Positions 24,813-33,601 of a DNA stretch of 64,000 nt are shown here, piece after piece. Numbering within the stretch: the first letter of the stretch is position 1; each line of letters begins with the position of its first letter. The position numbers were made by a program, and so were the translations under genes. The notes beneath the pieces are model-generated. The model did no database searches. It saw only the letters and a list, made by a program, of their open reading frames with translations, and was not told where the DNA came from. Origin of the DNA: Agrobacterium tumefaciens_K (GTDB taxonomy: Bacteria > Pseudomonadota > Alphaproteobacteria > Rhizobiales > Rhizobiaceae). The stretch lies in NCBI RefSeq assembly GCF_031801495.1, contig NZ_JAOEGC010000002.1:930001-994000 (forward strand), written 5' to 3'.

Positions 24813-26783
24813 TCAGGAACCGCCCTTCAGCCTTTTGCGGTGTAGTTCCTCGGCATTCGGCAGCGCTTTTTCCGGCACGCCGAAGATCTGGCCCGGTTCG
24901 ATCAGATCAGGATTCTGGATCTGGTCCTGATTGGCGAGATAGATGGTCGTGTAGCGCACGCCCTGACCGTAAACGCGGCGCGAAATCTGCCATAGCGTAT
25001 CGCCGCGACGGATGATGACGCTGTTTTCGCTCTGGGCAAGCGGTGCCTGCTCGAAGGTCTGCGGACCTGCCGGAGCGGAAGGTGCCGCCGGAGCGGTGAT
25101 GTGCAGTTCGGCGAGGCGGCTTTCCAGCGAGGCAATGCCGCTGCCAATGGCGTCGACATCCTTGGGCAGCGCCTCGACGGAGGCCAGCAGCGCGCGAGCC
25201 TTGGCGACGACATCATTCACGAAGGTCGTGAAGCCTGCATCGGTCGTTGCCGCAGTCCGGAGTTCGGACAGCGAACGCAGCGCGATCACCACGGCAGAAC
25301 GTGCGGCAACCGCTTCATCGAGCGCAGGCTTTTTGCCGCCCTGATAGAGATTGGACAGAATGCCGAATGCCTTGGCAACGCCGCTGCGAAGATTTTCGAA
25401 CGCAGCGCGATCACTTGCCGTGCTCTGGTTTTCCGCAGGAGCAGCATTGGCGGCCGGGGCGGACGAAGCCGCGGGTGTCTGCATCGCCACCGTTGCCTGA
25501 TCAGCGCCGGGGCGCTCGAACGGAACGCGGACCCGCACCTTGACGGCGCCATTCGCATCCAGCTCTTCAACGGTAATGATATGGCTGCCAACGGTCAGCT
25601 CGACATCGCCTTCGATTACGAAGTGGCCGGACTGTTCCGTCGTGCCTTGCCCGACATTCCGGTCGTCTACGAGGGCGCGCACGGTCGAGCCTGCCGGAGC
25701 GGAACCGGCGATGAAGATCTTCGAGCCTTCGAATTCGACGGCCGAAACCTGCACCGTTGCAGTGCCCTGCGGCGTCGCCACAGTAGGAGAGGCTGAATTG
25801 GATGCGTTCGCGGCTGCAGGTGCAGCGGCATTGTTGGTTGTCGCCTGCGAAGGCTGTGCGGCAGGCGCGGCGGCTTCAGGCATCGCCAGAACGCGGCTCG
25901 GTGCGCCCGGCTTCGTCACCATGGCCAGCAACTCACCCTTCGATCCGTCAGGTACCGAGATGGTTGCAACCTCTTCGGACTGCGTGACCTTGCCGTTGGC
26001 GTCCGTGGTGCGCAGCGTCAGCTGGTGGTCGCCCGGCGGCAGCGGGTTGTCGAAAACGGCGGCGAAATCACCCGTGCCGTCGATGGTCGTCTGGGCGATG
26101 ACATTGCCGTTGCTCAAGATTTCCAGCTTTGCGCCCGGCTGTGCCTTGCCAGCGACGACGGCGGAACCATCCGGCTCGACGCGCAGAACGTCGAATGTCG
26201 GGAGCAGTGCGGCATCTGCTGCCGGCTCGGCAGGCTTGACCGGCTCCGGTGCGCCATTGTCAGTCCCGGCAAAGACACCCGCCAGACGGCGAATGTGCGA
26301 AGCGGCGGCTGCGGCACTCCCTGGCAATTCGCGCAGGTACGCAGTGGTGCGCTCGGCTGCGGCGCGCGCCGTGGTGATGAGCTTCGACGTGTTTTCGTCC
26401 AGCGTTTCCGGAATGTCGATGTCGCTCAGTTCCTTGAGCGATGCCTCGACCTTCTTGCGGGCGGCAGCGAAGTCCTGATCGGACGGCACCTTTCCATCGC
26501 TGAACAGTGCAGTCAGGTCCTTGATCGATTGCGTGGATGAAGCGGCGAGACGGCCGACTTTTTCAGCTATGTTCGCGGTTTCGGTGGCGGCATCCGAGAG
26601 GATGTCACCTGCCTTGTCCGCGCCCATCTCGACGCTGTTTTTCACGGCGTTTCCGGCGTCGTTTATCGCGTCGCCAATGGAAGCACCGTCATTGCTGATC
26701 CGGGGAAGGACGAAAAAGATCATGAGCAGGCTCGCAATGCCCAGCACGATCAACGCCAGCAAACCGGCCTTATATTTTTTCAT
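24813..26783 (-). CDS. Membrane-anchored LysM protein with Ig-like repeats
   Basis: A 656-residue protein with one N-terminal helix (about 7-28) as membrane anchor or uncleaved signal. A helical, coiled-coil-like region (about 30-165) follows. Two related beta-sandwich segments come next, about 200-285 (FDVLRVEPDGSAVVAGKAQPG) and 350-435 (VSAVEFEGSKIFIAGSAPAG), joined by Ala/Pro/Gln-rich linkers. The end has a LysM peptidoglycan-binding domain (IRRGDTLWQISRRVYGQG, about 592-645). It probably links membrane and cell wall. Similar proteins are common in Rhizobiales; their role is unknown. GGAG precedes the ATG. Confidence 0.85.
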   Translation of the reverse strand: MKKYKAGLLALIVLGIASLLMIFFVLPRISNDGASIGDAINDAGNAVKNSVEMGADKAGDILSDAATETANIAEKVGRLAASSTQSIKDLTALFSDGKVPSDQDFAAARKKVEASLKELSDIDIPETLDENTSKLITTARAAAERTTAYLRELPGSAAAAASHIRRLAGVFAGTDNGAPEPVKPAEPAADAALLPTFDVLRVEPDGSAVVAGKAQPGAKLEILSNGNVIAQTTIDGTGDFAAVFDNPLPPGDHQLTLRTTDANGKVTQSEEVATISVPDGSKGELLAMVTKPGAPSRVLAMPEAAAPAAQPSQATTNNAAAPAAANASNSASPTVATPQGTATVQVSAVEFEGSKIFIAGSAPAGSTVRALVDDRNVGQGTTEQSGHFVIEGDVELTVGSHIITVEELDANGAVKVRVRVPFERPGADQATVAMQTPAASSAPAANAAPAENQSTASDRAAFENLRSGVAKAFGILSNLYQGGKKPALDEAVAARSAVVIALRSLSELRTAATTDAGFTTFVNDVVAKARALLASVEALPKDVDAIGSGIASLESRLAELHITAPAAPSAPAGPQTFEQAPLAQSENSVIIRRGDTLWQISRRVYGQGVRYTTIYLANQDQIQNPDLIEPGQIFGVPEKALPNAEELHRKRLKGGS

Positions 26784-26936
26784 CCTGAATTCTCCGGGTA
26801 TTCAGCCTTTTTTGATGTTCAGATTGCTAGCGCCTTACTTTGCGCCATACAAGCGTCACATTGGCAAAAGGCTATATTCACAAGGGATTTCCCAAATTTT
26901 CTTGACGTGTCGCATCCAGCATTGTTCCTTCATCGC

Positions 26937-27557
26937 ATGACGGACAAAAATGTAGCGATTCGATCCATCTGCGTTTACTGCGGTTCCCAGCCCGGTCGTG
27001 ACCCGGCTTACATGGAGGCGGGCCGCGCGCTTGGAAAATCCATTGCTGAAAACGGCATTCGCCTTGTCTATGGTGGCGGCACCAAGGGCATCATGGGGGC
27101 GGTTGCTGCCGGTGTCCTCTCGAACGGCGGCGAAGTGACCGGCATCATACCGGAATTTCTGGTCGACATGGAGGCGACACGCCATTCTCTCGGACAATTG
27201 AACGAGCTTGTGATCACCAAGGACATGCATGAGCGCAAGCACATGATGTTCGATCGGTCGGATGCCTTCGTCACGCTGCCGGGTGGAATTGGTACGCTGG
27301 AAGAGATCGTCGAGATCATGACATGGGCGCAGCTTGGCCGTCACGCCAAGCCTATGGTTTTCGCCAACATCAATGGTTTCTGGGATCCGATGCTGGAGCT
27401 GGTTCGCCACATGCGCGACCAGGGCTTCATCCACCGCGCCCATCTGCTCAATCCGCTTGTCATCGATGAGGTGAAGGACATCGTTCCAGCCATCATCGAC
27501 CGGGCGCTGGCGCAGCAGAACCCGGACGGTGATCCTTCGGTGATATCCCGCCTCTGA
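26937..27557 (+). CDS. LOG-family protein (TIGR00730)
   Basis: A 206-residue Rossmann-like protein of the LOG family, which release free base from nucleoside 5'-monophosphates (cytokinin-activating phosphoribohydrolases in plants and some bacteria). The family motifs are clear: CVYCGSQPGRDP at the start, VYGGGTKGIMG, MHERKHMM and PGGIGTLEE. The ATG at 26937 is the best fit to family starts, but no ribosome site is visible, so translation may be from a very short leader. It is divergent from the LysM gene. Actual substrate is unproven. Confidence 0.9.
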   Translation: MTDKNVAIRSICVYCGSQPGRDPAYMEAGRALGKSIAENGIRLVYGGGTKGIMGAVAAGVLSNGGEVTGIIPEFLVDMEATRHSLGQLNELVITKDMHERKHMMFDRSDAFVTLPGGIGTLEEIVEIMTWAQLGRHAKPMVFANINGFWDPMLELVRHMRDQGFIHRAHLLNPLVIDEVKDIVPAIIDRALAQQNPDGDPSVISRL

Positions 27558-27567
27558 ACGAGGCCGG

Positions 27568-28479
27568 TTACGACTTCTTCAGGCGCATCAGGCTGGAGGC
27601 GGTGTAGATCACCAGCGCCGACCAGATCAGCGCGAAGGCTCCCATCCGCACCATGTCGAACGGCTCCTTGAAGATCAGGATGGCGATCAGGAAGATGATC
27701 GTCGGCGCGATATACTGCATGATGCCGATGGTGGAGAGCCGCAGCAGCTTGGCGCCGTTTCCGTAGAGAATGAGGGGAACGGCGGTAATGAGGCCGCTTG
27801 CGATCAGAAGCCAGGTGTCCATGGCGTTGCCTGCCATGAAGTGCGCCTGACCCGTCATGGCGAAATAGGCCATCAGGATCACGCAGGGCACGGAGAGAAG
27901 CATGACTTCAAGAAGGAAGCCCTGCGTCGGTCCGATTGGTAGCGTCTTGCGGAAAAAGGCGTAGAAACCCCAGGTGACGGTCAGCGCGATCGACACCCAT
28001 GGTAGACTGCCCGCATGCCAGGTGAGCAGCGCCACACCAAGCACAGCAAGCACGATGGCCACGATCTGCCCGCGATAAAGCCGCTCTTTCAGTAGCACTG
28101 CCCCAAGAAAGATGCTGAAAAGCGGATTGATGAAGTAGCCGAGTGCCGCATCGAGCGCCCGCCCTGCGCCGATGGCCCAGATATAGATTCCCCAGTTGAC
28201 GCTGATCAGGGCCGCGGTCAGGCTCGCCATGGCCAGCATTTTCGGTGTCTTGAGCGCCGTTCTGATCTCGGCTGTGCGCCCGATGGCGATAAGAACCGCC
28301 GCGGCGATCGGCACGGACCAGATGACGCGGTGAACGATGACTTCCACAGGCGGAATATGCGCCACGGCTTTCATGTAGAGGGGAAGGAAGCCCCACAACA
28401 GATAAGCGGACAGCGCAAACGCAAAGCCGCGCGCGCTGTCGCCGCCCTGTTCGGTCGGAAGCGATTTATCGATTGCCAT
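27568..28479 (-). CDS. rarD: EamA/RarD-family transporter
   Basis: A 303-residue membrane protein with ten predicted helices in two EamA repeats. The beginning FAFALSAYLLWGFLPLYMKA and the inner VNWGIYIWAIGAGRALDAAL are characteristic of RarD proteins. RarD was named for a chloramphenicol-sensitivity effect, but its substrate is not established. It converges on the LOG gene with a 10-base gap. No strong ribosome site is visible. Confidence 0.9.
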   Translation of the reverse strand: MAIDKSLPTEQGGDSARGFAFALSAYLLWGFLPLYMKAVAHIPPVEVIVHRVIWSVPIAAAVLIAIGRTAEIRTALKTPKMLAMASLTAALISVNWGIYIWAIGAGRALDAALGYFINPLFSIFLGAVLLKERLYRGQIVAIVLAVLGVALLTWHAGSLPWVSIALTVTWGFYAFFRKTLPIGPTQGFLLEVMLLSVPCVILMAYFAMTGQAHFMAGNAMDTWLLIASGLITAVPLILYGNGAKLLRLSTIGIMQYIAPTIIFLIAILIFKEPFDMVRMGAFALIWSALVIYTASSLMRLKKS

Positions 28480-28669
28480 GGGAATGCCGTCACGTTTTCG
28501 GATGCTTATTCATACCTGAGCGGCGCGGCAGACGCCAATTCATTTCCGTGAAGCGTTCATGAGAAAAACTGCACGAAGAGTGAATGTTCCGCGCCAGAAT
28601 TGGCCGGAGCATTGGAAGCCGCGAGATGAATCTGTTTCTCATCCCACGGCTTCAAGCGTCAGAAAGGAC

Positions 28670-29629
28670 TCATGATTTTCCGACGAAACGGTCGTTTGCC
28701 CGGATCAACTGGTCGAGAATGCCAGGCTCGTTCATGGCATGGCCCGCCGCCTCGATGATATGGAAATCCGCTTTCGGCCACGCCTTTGAAAGCTGCCAGG
28801 CATATTTCAGCGGGCAGGGCATGTCGTAACGTCCATGGACGATCACGCCGGGAATATCCTTCAGCCTGCCGGCATCACGCAAAAGCTGGCCCTCTTCCAG
28901 CCAGCCTCCGTTGACGAAGAAGTGGTTCTCGATGCGCGCAAAGGCGATGGCGTATTTGTCCTCACCGAAATCGTCCACCCGCTCCGGGTCCGTGACGAGA
29001 GCGATGGTTGCGCCCTCCCACTGGCTCCACGCCTTGGCGCACTCCAGCTTCTTCTTCTCATCCGAGCCGGTGAGATAGCGGTTATAGGCGCCCATCATGT
29101 CGCCGCGCTCGGCCTCAGGGATCGGTGCGATGAATTTCTCCCAGCGGTCCGGATACATTTCCGAGACGCCGAACTGGTAGTACCATTCAAGTTCCGGGCG
29201 CGTGACGGTATAGATGCCCCGCAGGACCAGTTCGCTAACGTGCTCCGGATGGGTTTCCGCATAGGCAAGCGCCAGTGTCGAACCCCAGGAGCCACCAAAC
29301 ACCAGCCATTGTTCAAAGCCGCACAGGGCGCGCAACTTCTCGATATCCGAAACCAGATGCCATGTGGTGTTGGCTTCGAGTGCGGCATGCGGCGTCGAGC
29401 GACCGCAGCCGCGCTGATCGAACAGGATGACGTCGTAAAGAGCGGGATCGAAGACGCGACGATGCGTGGGATTGACGCCGCCGCCGGGGCCGCCATGCAG
29501 GAAAACGGCTGGTTTTGCGCCGCGAGTTCCGACACGCTCCCAGTAGATTGTGTGTCCGTCGCCGACATCCAGCATGCCTGTTTCGAAGGGTTCGATTTCC
29601 GGATAGAAGCTGCGCAGTTCTGCGGTCAT
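28670..29629 (-). CDS. pip: Proline iminopeptidase
   Basis: A 319-residue alpha/beta hydrolase of peptidase family S33 that removes N-terminal proline from peptides. The oxyanion loop HGGPGGG, the DQRGCGRS segment, the nucleophile elbow GGSWGS, the Asp in HGRYDMPCP and the His in AAGHAMNE are all present. The ATG at 29629 overlaps the stop of the upstream GFA gene as ATGA and has AAGGA upstream; an in-frame ATG at 29653 is less likely. It is the last gene of the GFA operon. Confidence 0.94.
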   Translation of the reverse strand: MTAELRSFYPEIEPFETGMLDVGDGHTIYWERVGTRGAKPAVFLHGGPGGGVNPTHRRVFDPALYDVILFDQRGCGRSTPHAALEANTTWHLVSDIEKLRALCGFEQWLVFGGSWGSTLALAYAETHPEHVSELVLRGIYTVTRPELEWYYQFGVSEMYPDRWEKFIAPIPEAERGDMMGAYNRYLTGSDEKKKLECAKAWSQWEGATIALVTDPERVDDFGEDKYAIAFARIENHFFVNGGWLEEGQLLRDAGRLKDIPGVIVHGRYDMPCPLKYAWQLSKAWPKADFHIIEAAGHAMNEPGILDQLIRANDRFVGKS

Positions 29630-30111
29630 TTCAATGTGTCCTTCGGTGGCCATTCGGCCGTGTCATGATCGGGGTGCTGTCGTTTGTTCGTTCGGGGTAA
29701 CGGCTGCCCGTCCGTCGGTTCCGGCTCGAGCGGTAGGCCATCAAGCTTATGGAACCAGCGTATTTTATGGCCGGTGTTGGATTGCGCTTCGGGTATTACC
29801 CGCTCAGGTTCGTCGAGCGATCCGAGCGTGACGTTGATGAAATCGGCGTCCGGCATGTCGTAAAACAGCGGCGTGCCACATTGGCCGCAAAATCCACGCC
29901 GGACCTGATCGGAGGACTGGAACCACCGAGGCTCGCCTCTTGTCAGGGTGAAGTCTTTCCGAAGGCTCGCGGCCAGCGGCATGAAATAGTTGCCTGCCGC
30001 CTTCTGGCACATGCGGCAATGGCAAATATGCGGATAGGACAGGCCACCGGTTGCGTGGTAACGGACTGCACCGCACTGGCAGCCGCCGGAAAAATCCCGT
30101 TCGGAGGTCAC
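29626..30111 (-). CDS. GFA-family zinc protein, copy 3
   Basis: A 161-residue protein of the GFA (glutathione-dependent formaldehyde-activating enzyme-like / CENP-V) fold. Zinc ligands are GGCQCGAVRY, ICHCRMCQK and GFCGQCGTPL. It ends with a QHPDHDTAEWPPK tail shared with its two neighbours. Members of the family bind two zinc ions; most have no proven reaction and the formaldehyde role does not hold for all. It overlaps copy 2 upstream and pip downstream by ATGA. Confidence 0.9.
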   Translation of the reverse strand: MTSERDFSGGCQCGAVRYHATGGLSYPHICHCRMCQKAAGNYFMPLAASLRKDFTLTRGEPRWFQSSDQVRRGFCGQCGTPLFYDMPDADFINVTLGSLDEPERVIPEAQSNTGHKIRWFHKLDGLPLEPEPTDGQPLPRTNKRQHPDHDTAEWPPKDTLK

Positions 30112-30572
30112 GCTCCGTCACCTTTGGGTGGCCATTCGCTCGTGTCGTAGTCGGGATGCTGATAGGACACGATGTCCGCCTCGTCCACACTCTGTTCGGT
30201 GTTGGGCTTGTCGAACAACGTCCTGATCCAAGGCATCCGCATGTGGGCATTCACCTGAACCTGAGGCTCGATTTCGGCCGGATGATCGAACGCGCCGATG
30301 GCGATCTCTACCCCGCCCGGATAATGATAGGTCAGCGGTGTGCCGCATTTGTTGCAGAAACCGCGATGGATTTTCTGGGACGAGCGAAACAGGGAAGGCT
30401 GACCCCGCGTCCATGCCAGATGCGCCTGATCGGCTGTCACCAGCGCGCCGAAGAAATTGCCGAAATGTTTCTGGCACATGCGACAATGGCAGATGGAAGG
30501 GCGGCCGATCTTGCCCGCGTGAAAACGCACCGCGCCGCACTGGCATCCGCCGGAATAACCCGTATCGCTCAT
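30108..30572 (-). CDS. GFA-family zinc protein, copy 2
   Basis: A 154-residue GFA-family protein with zinc motifs GGCQCGAVRF, ICHCRMCQKHFG and GFCNKCGTPLTY, and the terminal SYQHPDYDTSEWPPK. It is clearly a paralogue of the genes on both sides, sharing not only the zinc core but also the C-terminal tail. Four-base overlaps on both ends indicate translational coupling. Function is unknown. Confidence 0.9.
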   Translation of the reverse strand: MSDTGYSGGCQCGAVRFHAGKIGRPSICHCRMCQKHFGNFFGALVTADQAHLAWTRGQPSLFRSSQKIHRGFCNKCGTPLTYHYPGGVEIAIGAFDHPAEIEPQVQVNAHMRMPWIRTLFDKPNTEQSVDEADIVSYQHPDYDTSEWPPKGDGA

Positions 30573-31045
30573 GACTTGTTCTCCGGCGGCCAGTTTTCGG
30601 TATCTTGATCGGGGTGCTGGTAGGAAACGAGGTTTTCGAGGAAGGGAACGGCCTCGAAATCGTCCGGTGTGTCGTGGCCGGGTAACTCGGACAGATGATC
30701 GACAAAGGCGATCTTCGCCTCCGTTCCATATTGCAGCGTCGGGGGAAACAGGGCCGGATCGTCGAAAGCACCCGCAGCGATTGCTATTCCGTCCGGCGCT
30801 TCATAGGTCAGCGGCGTGCCGCATTCGGGACAGAACCCGCGTTTCACCACATTGGAAGACTGGAAGCGCTTCGGCTCTCCCCGCGTCCAGCGAAAAGCAG
30901 CTTTGCGAACGGAAACGAGCGGCGCGTAATAGGCGCCGAACGCCTTCTGGCACATGCGGCAATGGCAGATCGAACTGTCGCTCAGATCGCCCTCAGCCCG
31001 AAAACGCACGGCGCCGCACTGGCATCCGCCGGTGTAGACGGTCAT
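30569..31045 (-). CDS. GFA-family zinc protein, copy 1
   Basis: A 158-residue GFA-family protein and the first gene of the operon. Zinc motifs are GGCQCGAVRF, ICHCRMCQKAFG and GFCPECGTPLTY; the tail is SYQHPDQDTENWPPE. A strong AAAGGAGG ribosome site lies 9 bases before the ATG. The order is copy 1, copy 2, copy 3, pip, all linked by ATGA overlaps. The substrate is unknown; co-expression with a peptidase does not settle it. Confidence 0.9.
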   Translation of the reverse strand: MTVYTGGCQCGAVRFRAEGDLSDSSICHCRMCQKAFGAYYAPLVSVRKAAFRWTRGEPKRFQSSNVVKRGFCPECGTPLTYEAPDGIAIAAGAFDDPALFPPTLQYGTEAKIAFVDHLSELPGHDTPDDFEAVPFLENLVSYQHPDQDTENWPPENKS

Positions 31046-31116
31046 GGATGATCCTCCTTTCGCCTTCTAGCCTTGTTCGGCCAGCCTATGCGGCGAAAGG
31101 AGGCTTCGCAAGCGTG

Positions 31117-32502
31117 TTACCGCTTCAGCTCCCACGTCGTCGTGCGCTCACCTGTCTGCTTGTCCTTGCCGTCCTTGAGCTGGATGCCCTTGGTGGAAAG
31201 TTCGTCGCGGATACGGTCGGCCTCGGCGAAGTTTTTCGCCTTCAGCATTTCGAGGCGCATTTCGACGAGCGAGTCGACGGCTGCTGCGATGGCTTCATCC
31301 ACCTCCGCCTTTTCCGGCAAGACGCCAAGCAGGGCGGCACTGGCGGCAAAAGCGGCCAGTTTCTCGGGGGCGTTATGGGCGGATTGCGCCAAGGCGTGCA
31401 ATGCCTGCACGGCGGCGACCGTGTTGAGATCGTCGGCCAGTGCGTCGAGCACCGTCTGGTCCGGATCGGCATCGCTCGGCTCAGCAACAGGCCATTTTGC
31501 CAGCAGACGTTCCGCTTCTTCCAGTCTCTTCACGGAAAAGTCGATAGGCTCGCGGTAGTGCGTCATCAGCATCGCCAGACGCAGAACCTCGCCCGGCCAC
31601 TGCCTGCCGCCGAACTTGTCAGTGTGCAGCAATTCGTAGATCGTCACGAAGTTGCCCTCGGACTTCGACATCTTGCGGCCTTCCACCTGCACGAAGCCGT
31701 TGTGCATCCACACATTCGCCATGACATGGGTTCCGTGCGCGCAGCGCGACTGGGCGATTTCGTTTTCATGGTGCGGGAAGATCAGGTCCAGCCCGCCGCC
31801 GTGAATATCGAAGACTTCGCCGAGATAACGGCCGGACATGGCCGAGCATTCGATATGCCAGCCGGGACGGCCACGGCCCCACGGGCTTTCCCAGCCGGGT
31901 TCGTTGTGGCTGGAAAGCTTCCAGAGCACGAAGTCGCCGGGGTTTTTCTTGTGCACATCGACGGCGACGCGCGCGCCAGCCTGCTGCTCGTCCAATGGTC
32001 GCTTGGAGAGCTGGCCGTAATCAGCCATCGACTTCGTATCGAACAGAACCTCGCCGCTCGCCACATAGGCATGACGGCGCTCGATCAGCTTTTCGATGAT
32101 CTCGATCATCTGCGGAATGTTGTCGGTCGCGCGAGGCTCGACGGTCGGCTCGAAGCAGCCGAGTGCGGCTACATCGTCGTGGAACTGCTTTGCGGTCTTT
32201 TCTGTGACGGCGTGGATCGCGTCGTTCAGCGGTAGGTGAGGGTAGTCCCGCAGCGCCCGCGCATTGATCTTGTCGTCGACGTCCGTGATATTCCGGGCAT
32301 AGGTTACCTGGCTTTCGCCATAGACATGCCGCAGCAACCGATAGAGAACGTCGAACACGATGACCGGGCGTGCGTTGCCGATGTGGGCAAAATCGTAAAC
32401 GGTCGGGCCGCAGACATACATGCGCACATTGTTTGCGTCGATTGGCGTAAATTCCGCCTTTTCGCGGGTCAGCGTATTGTGAAGTTTCAGGCGCAAGGAC
32501 AT
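31117..32502 (-). CDS. cysS: Cysteinyl-tRNA synthetase
   Basis: A 461-residue class I synthetase that charges tRNA-Cys. The HIGH-type motif is FAHIGN after the zinc-binding CGPTVYD; further zinc ligands are in ECSAM and HHENE. The KMSKS loop is exact (EGRKMSKSEGNF). A C-terminal helical DALR-like region follows (DDLNTVAAVQALH) and then the anticodon-binding end. Length is normal. AGGGA lies upstream of the ATG. Confidence 0.97.
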   Translation of the reverse strand: MSLRLKLHNTLTREKAEFTPIDANNVRMYVCGPTVYDFAHIGNARPVIVFDVLYRLLRHVYGESQVTYARNITDVDDKINARALRDYPHLPLNDAIHAVTEKTAKQFHDDVAALGCFEPTVEPRATDNIPQMIEIIEKLIERRHAYVASGEVLFDTKSMADYGQLSKRPLDEQQAGARVAVDVHKKNPGDFVLWKLSSHNEPGWESPWGRGRPGWHIECSAMSGRYLGEVFDIHGGGLDLIFPHHENEIAQSRCAHGTHVMANVWMHNGFVQVEGRKMSKSEGNFVTIYELLHTDKFGGRQWPGEVLRLAMLMTHYREPIDFSVKRLEEAERLLAKWPVAEPSDADPDQTVLDALADDLNTVAAVQALHALAQSAHNAPEKLAAFAASAALLGVLPEKAEVDEAIAAAVDSLVEMRLEMLKAKNFAEADRIRDELSTKGIQLKDGKDKQTGERTTTWELKR

Positions 32503-32713
32503 GCGGCAGTTCCCTAAAGGCAGTCAATTGTCCTGGCCGGAACGTTTGTCTTTTGGACCTTTCGGGAGACGAAAACGATCTGGCCGGTGGCAAACCAGCA
32601 AAATTTGTTTCAGCAGCAGGTGCGGATCGTCGTTTTCATGACTTGCGTTATGGCGCGGAGGCATTCGCCGGTCAAGGGCATCGTCCAACGCTTGCATGAA
32701 GACCGAGCGGATT

Positions 32714-33454
32714 TTACTCCGGCTGGCGGTAATCCACGAACCTGTCTTCACGCACGACGAACAGCTTACCGGTTTCCTTCAGTTCCGGGGAAGCCAGCGG
32801 CAGGATGGCGGCTGCGACTTCCGAAGGGTGCGGCACGGTCGCCGGGTCTTCACCGGGCATTGCCTGAGCCCGCATCGCGGTTCGCGTGGCGCCCGGATTG
32901 ATGCTGTTGATGCGCAGGTGAGTGTTCTGCGTTTCGGCGGCCCATGTGCGGGCAAGCGCCTCGACGGCGGCTTTCGACGTTGAATAGACGCCCCAGAAGG
33001 GGCGACAGGAATGCGCGGCACCGGACGAGAGGATCAGCGCACGGCCCGCATCTGATCTGAGCAGCAGCGGTTCGACTGAGCGGATCAGCCGCCAGGTTGC
33101 GGTCACGTTGATCGTCATGACCTTCTCGAACACTTTTGCCTCGATATGCCCGACCGGCGAGATGACGCCCAGAACCCCCGCATTGGCGACCAGAATGTCC
33201 AGCTTGCCCCAACGCTCAAAGATATTGGCGCCGAGCGCATCGATGGCATTCATATCGGTAAGGTCGAAGGGAACGAGCGTCGCGGTGCCGCCGACGGCCT
33301 TGATGGCGTCGTCCAGCTCTTCAAGACCACCTACCGTACGAGCGCAGGCGATGACATGCGCACCGGCCTTGGCAAGTTCCAGCGCGGTGAAATAGCCGAT
33401 GCCGCGCGATGCGCCGGTCACAAGCGCGATCCTGCCTTTAAGGTCGATGGTCAT
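32714..33454 (-). CDS. Short-chain dehydrogenase/reductase
   Basis: A 246-residue SDR oxidoreductase. The cofactor loop is VTGASRGIGYF (TGxxxGxG), followed by NAG in ILVANAGVLG; the catalytic Ser is in LILSSGAAHS and Tyr/Lys in VYSTSKAA. The Arg in ACARTVGGLEELD suggests NADP preference. The substrate is not known. The ATG at 33454 has GGGGGG nearby and follows directly after it; a longer frame to 33517 was rejected. It lies downstream of purF beyond a strong terminator. Confidence 0.9.
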   Translation of the reverse strand: MTIDLKGRIALVTGASRGIGYFTALELAKAGAHVIACARTVGGLEELDDAIKAVGGTATLVPFDLTDMNAIDALGANIFERWGKLDILVANAGVLGVISPVGHIEAKVFEKVMTINVTATWRLIRSVEPLLLRSDAGRALILSSGAAHSCRPFWGVYSTSKAAVEALARTWAAETQNTHLRINSINPGATRTAMRAQAMPGEDPATVPHPSEVAAAILPLASPELKETGKLFVVREDRFVDYRQPE

Positions 33455-33555
33455 GGTATTTCCCCCCGAATGAATTGCACTTCTTTTTAGAAAGCGGCGG
33501 CCCGTGACCGCAAGCAATCAAAATGTCGCATGCGATAATCCCCGTCGCAGGCAAC

Positions 33556-33587
33556 AAAAAGCGGCCACCGAAGAACGGTGACCGCTT
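33556..33587 (-). terminator. Rho-independent terminator of purF
   Basis: On the minus strand AAGCGGTCACCG (33587-33576) pairs with CGGTGGCCGCTT (33570-33559), with one G-T wobble and a 5-base loop, then TTTTT (33560-33556). It lies 15 bases after the purF stop. Confidence 0.92.
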
Positions 33588-33601
33588 GTTTATCTGGAGT
33601 A

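Noticed and set aside
32524..32697. A short minus-strand frame (57 codons from 32697) between the SDR and cysS
   Set aside because: The nearest GGAG is too far upstream and the sequence is not protein-like; it might still be a small gene but cannot be supported.
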